This document shows positions 59,277 through 64,000 of a stretch of DNA of 64,000 nt, piece after piece. Position numbers and translations under genes: made by a program. Origin of the DNA: Amycolatopsis sp. GM8 (GTDB lineage Bacteria; Actinomycetota; Actinomycetes; Mycobacteriales; Pseudonocardiaceae); assembly GCF_021653975.1 (NCBI RefSeq), contig NZ_JAJKFK010000004.1:246936-310935 (forward strand). The letters are read 5' to 3'. The notes beneath the pieces are model-generated. The model worked only from the letters and a program-made list of their open reading frames with translations. It had not been told where the DNA came from and did not search any database. The first letter of the stretch is position 1; each line of letters begins with the position of its first letter.

Positions 59277-61286
59277 TCAGGCGTGCCGGATTTCCAGCAG
59301 ATCGGGAATGGGCGCCAGGGTTTCCAGCGCTTGGCCGATGGCCGCGTTCACGCGCTGACGTTGTGCGGGTGGCGCGGTCCGCGGGCTCGCGGTGGTGGCG
59401 TTGAGCGCGGCCTCGAGCGTGTCCAGGTCCGTTTTCGCGGCAGCCACCAGCCCGGCGCGGCGCGCATTGACGAGCGGGGTGAGCTCGTCGAGCACCACCC
59501 GGGTGGCCTCGACGTCGGCGAGTGTCTCCTGGTAGGCGGAGCCGGCACCTTGGTCGGAGTTGCCGGAGAGCTTGTCCCGCAACGCGTCTTCGAGGATCTC
59601 GTGCGCGCGTATCGGGAGATCGGCCGGATCGGCGGTGATCGCCGGCAGTTTCTGCCGCAGCGTGGCCAGATCCTGGCCCAGCTGATCGGCGATCGGCGCC
59701 AGGTCGGCGGCGCTCTGGCCGTGCCACAGGCCGTATTCGATACGCCGCAGACCGGTGAAGTCCTTGTCGTTGACCCCGTCGGCCAGGCCGTTCGGTTGCC
59801 CATCGATGGCGTCGGCGAGGTCGCCGAAGCTGCCGTAGGCCGCACCGACACGTTCCCACGTGAGCTGCGCCTGCAGCCAGTCCACTTTGGCGCCTCCGAC
59901 GTCCCCGCCGGACAGCGCGGCTCGCAGGGCGTCCACCTGGGTGGCCATTGTGGACAGTTGCGGCGTCACGTAGTCCTGGTACTGCTTCAGCGGGCCGTCG
60001 AGGTCCCCATCGCGTACCGGCAGCACTGCGGGCAGCGCGAGCCCGCCGGCGCCGGTGGCGGCGAGCGTCGCCGAGGTCTGCACGGGCACTCCGGACATCA
60101 CACAGCGCCACGCGTACTCGCCGGCGGTCAGGTTGACCGGCATGCTCCGCTGGGTGCCGGGCGCGATGCCCTCGATCTCGCCGATGACCCCGCCGTCGCT
60201 GGTGTGGATCAGATAGATCTCGCCGGAGCGTCCGGACTTGTTGACGATGGTGAACTGCTGCTGCCCCGCGGTGAGGGAACCGGAGTCCGGGGCACAGGCC
60301 GAGGCGGTGATGGTGACCTGTGCGTTACTCGTCTGAGACGACGGGACCACCAGTGCGAACACCCCGGCCGCCAGCAACGGCACCACGATCGCGGCGGTGA
60401 CGACGATCCACCGCTTGCGCACCCGGGGCGTGCCCGGCTCGGCCTCGACTTCCTCGGTGACCGGCTTTTCCGCGACGGTCTTGGGCTTGCGGAAGAACGC
60501 GGTCAGCACGACAGCCAGATAGACAAGGTAGGCGACCACCTGCAGCCAGGTCATGCTGGGCGTCAGGTTCAGCACACCCCGGATGAGGGTGACCCACCAC
60601 GCGTCCGGCGAGACCGTGGCGGTGAGGTCGAAGGCGAGCCAACTGTGGCCGGGCAGCACGCCCGCGCCCTGGAGATCACCGAGACCGTAGGCGAGCACCC
60701 CGGCAGCGATCACGATGAGCAGCACAGCGGTGCGCGAAAAGAACACGCCCAGGTTGAGCCGGAACGCGCTGCGGTAGAGCAGCCAGCACAGCAGGACCGC
60801 GATCGCGATGCCGATCGCCGCGCCGATCAGCGGCGCCGTGGACTCACCGGCGGCCTGCACCGTGGTCCACAGGAACAGCGCGGTTTCCAGGCCTTCCCGG
60901 CCGACGGCGAGGAAGGCGGTCAGCGCGAGCGCGCCGGCGCCGATCTGTACGGCGCCGCTGACTTTCGCGGACAGCTCACCGGACAGGCCGCGTGCGGTCC
61001 GTCGCATCCAGAACACCATCGCCGTGACCAGGCAGACCGCGATCAGGCTGAGTGTCCCGCCGAAGGCCTCCTGCGCGGTGGTCGACAGCGCGGCGCGCGA
61101 GAACGTGAGCACCGCACCGAAACCGACCGCGAGCGTCGCGGCCACCAGTACGCCCAGCCAGATCGGAGCCGGTGAGGTCTTGGCACCTGTGCGCTTGAGG
61201 GCGGCCAGCAGAATGCTGACCACCAGACCGGCTTCCAGCCCCTCCCGCAGCCCGATGAGCAGATTTGGCACACTATCGGCCCACAC
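59277..61286 (-). CDS. efeU-efeO: fused EfeU (FTR1 permease) and EfeO (cupredoxin plus imelysin) iron-uptake protein
   Basis: The 669-residue protein has an FTR1/EfeU domain with seven spans and two REGLE motifs (LIGLREGLEAGLVVS and LAVGREGLETALFLW) at residues 1-270, a basic linker and one further span (VVTAAIVVPLLAAGVFAL). An external cupredoxin domain with CVMSGVPVQTSA follows, then an M75 imelysin domain (GLRRIEYGLWHG). EfeO is normally a separate periplasmic protein. The GTG start is chosen for the GGAGGAG six bases upstream; the frame continues into the iron boxes. Low iron should induce it. Confidence 0.9.
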   Translation of the reverse strand: MWADSVPNLLIGLREGLEAGLVVSILLAALKRTGAKTSPAPIWLGVLVAATLAVGFGAVLTFSRAALSTTAQEAFGGTLSLIAVCLVTAMVFWMRRTARGLSGELSAKVSGAVQIGAGALALTAFLAVGREGLETALFLWTTVQAAGESTAPLIGAAIGIAIAVLLCWLLYRSAFRLNLGVFFSRTAVLLIVIAAGVLAYGLGDLQGAGVLPGHSWLAFDLTATVSPDAWWVTLIRGVLNLTPSMTWLQVVAYLVYLAVVLTAFFRKPKTVAEKPVTEEVEAEPGTPRVRKRWIVVTAAIVVPLLAAGVFALVVPSSQTSNAQVTITASACAPDSGSLTAGQQQFTIVNKSGRSGEIYLIHTSDGGVIGEIEGIAPGTQRSMPVNLTAGEYAWRCVMSGVPVQTSATLAATGAGGLALPAVLPVRDGDLDGPLKQYQDYVTPQLSTMATQVDALRAALSGGDVGGAKVDWLQAQLTWERVGAAYGSFGDLADAIDGQPNGLADGVNDKDFTGLRRIEYGLWHGQSAADLAPIADQLGQDLATLRQKLPAITADPADLPIRAHEILEDALRDKLSGNSDQGAGSAYQETLADVEATRVVLDELTPLVNARRAGLVAAAKTDLDTLEAALNATTASPRTAPPAQRQRVNAAIGQALETLAPIPDLLEIRHA

Positions 61287-61314
61287 GCGCAACTCCTCCA
61301 GCAAACCCAGGCGT

Positions 61315-61395
61315 AGGTTGGTTTGCCTTACCTTAGATGCGAAGCGCGTGAAAGATAAGGTAGCCAATCCTTATTTGGCCGTTAGTTTGCCTAAC
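61315..61395 (-). promoter_or_regulatory. cluster of iron-box-like (IdeR/DtxR) sequences
   Basis: Three related elements precede efeUO: AGGTTGGTTTGCCTTACCTTA (61315-61335, whose 20-base core resembles the iron box), ATAAGGTAGCCAATCCTTAT (61355-61374) and TTAGTTTGCCTAAC (61382-61395). The IdeR consensus is TTAGGTTAGGCTAACCTAA. A DtxR-family repressor with Fe2+ would shut the operon. Confidence 0.7.
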
Positions 61396-61430
61396 TCGCA
61401 CAGCGTGCGGGCACGACCGCTGGGGCGTCG

Positions 61431-63053
61431 TCAGCGGCTGAGGGCTACACCCACGAGCTTGACGACGACGAGGATCATCGCGATCAGGAGGTAGCCGCGC
61501 AGGGCGCTCATGCCGATGCGGCGGGCGGCGGACATGGCCGGGCGGGCCAGGGTGTCCAGTGCTGGCATGCGCCAGTGCGCACGCCCGGACCGATCGATCA
61601 GTTGCGCGGTGCCCTTGCGGCGGAACGCGACGAAGCCGCCGGCCAGCACACCGATCGCGGCGCAGCCGCCCATGATGTCCAGGATGGTTCCGGCGGTGAT
61701 GTCCGGGAACAGCACCGACGCGGTGAGCACGATCGAGAGGATGACCAGCACCCCGACGACGGCGGCGGTGAACAGGTTGGTCCTGCGGCCGTTGACCCAG
61801 GGGCCGAGCACCTCGTTGTCGTTGCACAGCAACAGCAGGAACACCGTCGCGGACGGCAGTAGCACCCCGGCCAGGGTCTGCACGCCTTCGGTCACCAGGC
61901 CGAGCGGGGAGCCGGGGATCAGCACGATCGCCGCGGCGGCGGCAACCAGTGCGGCGTAGACGGCGTAGAAGCCCTTCGCGCCGCGGACGCCGCGGTGAAG
62001 CGAATGCTTCATGCCCAGCACATCACCGATCGCGTAAGCCGTGGACAACGACACCGCGAAGGCGCCGATGATGGAAGCGTCGAGCAGCGCGATCGCGAAC
62101 AGCACCCCCGCGAGCTTGTCCGCGCGCGTAGCCAGGCCATGCGCGATCCCGGCGGCGTCACCGAAGTTGCCGAACCCGCCGGTGCCGGCGAACGCCGCCG
62201 CGGCGAGGCCCATCATTGCCGCCGCTCCGATGATCACGATCGCGATGCCGAGCCACAAGTCGACCTTCTCGTAACGGATGAATCGTGGCGTAATGCGCTT
62301 GTCGATGACGTAGGACTGCTGGAAGAACAGTTGCCACGGCGCGACTGTCGTGCCGACGATGCCGATGATCAGCAGCATCACGGTCGACAGGCCGCCCGCG
62401 CCGCCCGGCAGGGTCGGAATCACGAACCCGGCCAGCATGTCCGAAGTGGACGGGTGTGCCAGGAAGTAGATCGGCACGAGCAGCAGGGACGCCGCGCACA
62501 GCGTGATCGCGATCCGCTCGAACCGGCGGAACGACCCGGTGAACGCCGAGGCGACGATGATCACCCCAGCCACCACGACGGACGCGATCTTGGGCAGGCC
62601 CAGGTAGCCGGTGGCCAGGGTGATCCCGATGAACTCGGTCACCAGCGTCAGGGCATTGAGCAGGAACAGGTCGAGTACGCTGAACGCACCCCAGAACTTC
62701 CCGAACCGCTCCAGAATCAGCCGGGCGTGCCCTACGCCGGTGACGGCGCCGAGGCGCAGCACCATCTCCTGGTTGACGTAGAGCACCGGGACCAGCAACA
62801 GCAGCGTCCACAGCAGGTGGGTGCCGTAGTTCTGGCCGGCCTGGCCGTAGGTGGCGAACGCGCCGGCGTCGTTGTCACCGACCATGACGATCAAGCCGGG
62901 GCCCACGATGGCCAGCAGTGTCTTGAGCTTGGCGGACAGGCCACGGCGGGCGCCGGTGTCGTCCACGCGGATGGTGCCCAGCGCGCCGCGGATGTCGCCG
63001 ACGTGGGCCTCGTCCAGCACAGCGGGGCGCGTGGTTTCGGTGGTGGCGATCAT
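61431..63053 (-). CDS. NRAMP-related metal transporter, magnesium-type candidate
   Basis: The 540-residue protein has an N-terminal cytoplasmic extension and about eleven spans of the SLC11 fold. The canonical helix-1 DPGN is replaced by DNDAG (60-64 in GPGLIVMVGDNDAGAF). The helix-6 MPH is replaced by APW (238-240). Loss of the helix-6 Met is, as I recall, a mark of NRAMP-related Mg2+ transporters (NRMT). The M-box riboswitch upstream independently supports Mg2+. A C-terminal soluble tail follows the last spans. The ATG has GGAGG about six bases before it. Confidence 0.85.
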   Translation of the reverse strand: MIATTETTRPAVLDEAHVGDIRGALGTIRVDDTGARRGLSAKLKTLLAIVGPGLIVMVGDNDAGAFATYGQAGQNYGTHLLWTLLLLVPVLYVNQEMVLRLGAVTGVGHARLILERFGKFWGAFSVLDLFLLNALTLVTEFIGITLATGYLGLPKIASVVVAGVIIVASAFTGSFRRFERIAITLCAASLLLVPIYFLAHPSTSDMLAGFVIPTLPGGAGGLSTVMLLIIGIVGTTVAPWQLFFQQSYVIDKRITPRFIRYEKVDLWLGIAIVIIGAAAMMGLAAAAFAGTGGFGNFGDAAGIAHGLATRADKLAGVLFAIALLDASIIGAFAVSLSTAYAIGDVLGMKHSLHRGVRGAKGFYAVYAALVAAAAAIVLIPGSPLGLVTEGVQTLAGVLLPSATVFLLLLCNDNEVLGPWVNGRRTNLFTAAVVGVLVILSIVLTASVLFPDITAGTILDIMGGCAAIGVLAGGFVAFRRKGTAQLIDRSGRAHWRMPALDTLARPAMSAARRIGMSALRGYLLIAMILVVVKLVGVALSR

Positions 63054-63184
63054 GACAAGCCTCCTAGCCCCCAGCAACTGGGGGAGGGCAGGGGCATGGG
63101 CAGCCGGGTTTTCCCGTTGCAGCACAAGGACACCTGCCCAGGCGTCGGTGTTGCCTCGGCGGGGTGCACGCGTTGGGAAAGTGG

Positions 63185-63262
63185 TTACCGCATGCCGGAA
63201 GGATGTGAGGACAGGCGGGGCAGGGGCCGACTGTGGCCCGGACTACTACAACTGCAATCCAT
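63185..63262 (-). CDS. 25-codon leader ORF between riboswitch and transporter
   Basis: An ATG with a strong AAGGAGG site eight to nine bases upstream opens MDCSCSSPGHSRPLPRLSSH, ending at TAA after five more codons. It lies in the transcript between the M-box and the transporter. Cys-, Ser- and Pro-rich leader peptides can couple translation speed to downstream expression. Translation is likely from the ribosome site; the regulatory role is speculative. Confidence 0.5.
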   Translation of the reverse strand: MDCSCSSPGHSRPLPRLSSHPSGMR

Positions 63263-63352
63263 GTCTCTCGCCTCCTTCCGGCCGGGACACCCGCAGCGGT
63301 GTCGTGTCGGCGCGGCAAGGGGCACCGGCCCGAACAGGCCGGTTCACCCCAA

Positions 63353-63510
63353 CTCGTCAGAGCTTTGGCACTTCACGGCGTAATCCCACCCGGAGTGGGA
63401 AGCCACTTGGCCTCACCCCTTAGGCCGGGGAGAGGTGTCCTGAACCTGGGCGTCTCTCGACGTCGTCGGGTCAGTGGCCTGTATCCGTGAAGACGCCTCA
63501 CCGAACGAGG
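63353..63510 (-). ncRNA. M-box (ykoK leader) magnesium riboswitch
   Basis: The minus-strand RNA matches M-box landmarks in order. GGTGAGGCG and ACAGGCCACTGACCC come first, then the hairpin ACGTCGAGAGACGCC, a GGTTCAGG segment, GGGGTGAGGCCAAGTGGC and finally AGTGCCAAAGCTCTGACGAG. The closing P1 helix is CTCGT (63510-63506) with ACGAG (63357-63353). Mg2+-bound M-boxes switch off downstream transport genes. The transporter start is 300 bases further on, leaving room for the expression platform. Confidence 0.8.
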
Positions 63511-63816
63511 TGCCACTCACAAAATCCGTAGTAACCATACGCCCTCGCCCGTCAGGTGTTACACCCCGAGTGTCAGAGACCGTCGTCACGCCCGACGGGG
63601 AACGTGCCACCCCGCTGTCGCGATGGGCGGCACAGCAATCGGATCGTGCCGACGCTCCCACCGCGGCCAGCCCGCCCAGTATGTAGGCGCTGGCGAAGGG
63701 GACGCCGAGGCAATGGGATACACGCAGGTCGAACACGCTGCCGGCGGTCGCGCCGGTCATGGCAGACCTCGAATCGGTGCGGGTAGTGGCTGCGCCATAT
63801 CGTCCATTGTGGATCT
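63511..63816. other. 306-base intergenic region with the riboswitch promoter
   Basis: It separates the end of the LytR_C-type gene from the M-box. A minus-strand CTGACG, 16 bases, TACTAC just before the M-box is a possible promoter. A minus-strand frame crosses it but runs into the riboswitch and is not accepted as a gene. Confidence 0.4.
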
Positions 63817-64000
63817 CTATTTCACGCAGGGGATTCCGCCGCCGCTCAGTGCGGACAGCGCGTTGGCCGTGTCCGGAGTGGAGGGAGGCGGGGTGCTGGG
63901 CGTGCTCGACACGTGGTTCGGCGCGGGTGGGCTGACGTCGGCGCCGATAACCACGCGTACGTGTCCGGCCGGGACGTCGGTGTCGGCTGCGCTGGTGAGC
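63817..64000 (-). CDS. 3' end of a LytR_C-domain (LCP-type) protein, cut by the window edge
   Basis: The last 60 codons read on the minus strand include DVPAGHVRVVIGADVSPPAP, a Ser/Thr/Pro-rich segment and a terminal GGGIPCVK. A VRVVIGxD strand followed by a linker and a C-terminal GxPC is the pattern of LytR C-terminal domains in actinobacterial cell-wall proteins. The rest of the gene lies beyond 64000. Confidence 0.55.
   Translation of the reverse strand, partial: LTSAADTDVPAGHVRVVIGADVSPPAPNHVSSTPSTPPPSTPDTANALSALSGGGIPCVK

Noticed and set aside
63413-63760. 115-codon minus-strand frame with a fair ribosome site before the transporter
   Set aside because: Its second half coincides with the M-box RNA, which explains the sequence better, and the translation has no domain.
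1-64000. CRISPR arrays, rRNA and tRNA genes
   Set aside because: I saw no regularly spaced short repeats and no cloverleaf or rRNA signature on reading, though tRNAscan-SE or Infernal was not available to confirm this.

Overview
The window is high-GC actinomycete chromosome. GTG and TTG starts are frequent, reading frames are strongly G/C-biased at the third position, and genes overlap by ATGA. The gene families (Pepco/caspase/HSP90 conflict proteins, a Rv1481-like VWA protein, LytR_C, DUF1800/DUF1501, fused EfeUO) suggest Pseudonocardiaceae, perhaps Amycolatopsis or a relative. The genus is an inference. I saw no rRNA, tRNA or CRISPR.

Layout. 0-12.3 kb is mixed accessory genome: an HSL-type esterase, a membrane acyltransferase, a stretch of decayed genes (2.8-3.9 kb), a MerR/EthD pair, an ECF sigma factor with a membrane partner, two GT-C membrane glycosyltransferases, an HxlR/quinone-reductase pair around a perfect palindrome, a truncated NIPSNAP gene and a DHFR-like reductase. 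12.3-21.7 kb is a probable integrated island. Three copies of an att-like sequence, each next to the 3' end of a decayed large serine recombinase, bracket a conflict module: a Pepco-like small protein translationally coupled to a caspase/HSP90-type ATPase whose C-terminal half carries eight ~65-residue tandem repeats. The big gene is split by an apparent one-base loss in a C tract. A MerR/epimerase pair and an IS630 remnant complete the island.

22-43.3 kb is one large catabolic regulon. Five promoters share an operator-like sequence (about TGAAsTTGAAyTCrG), one of them in front of a TetR gene. They would control two RidA proteins, two acyl-CoA dehydrogenases each paired with an APH-type kinase (the arrangement used for 4-hydroxyacyl-CoA in levulinate catabolism), an enoyl-CoA hydratase, an acetoacetyl-CoA-synthetase-like ligase, three SDRs, an aminotransferase, an LLM flavin enzyme, an NHL propeller, an aldo/keto reductase and a complete ABC importer. 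The simplest reading is uptake, CoA activation and breakdown of a small hydroxy- or keto-acid, possibly nitrogen-containing.

43.3-46.7 kb holds a small membrane protein, an aldehyde dehydrogenase with an in-frame deletion, DUF779 and fragments of three dead genes. 46.9-58 kb carries a DUF1800/DUF1501 export pair, an OmpR-type and a NarL-type two-component system, an acyltransferase plus DUF1023 hydrolase, an FkbM methyltransferase and a VWA protein with a damaged MIDAS.

58-64 kb is metal homeostasis: EfeB and a fused EfeU-EfeO under iron-box-like sequences, then an NRAMP-related transporter behind an M-box magnesium riboswitch and a short leader ORF. The 3' end of a LytR_C-type gene closes the window.
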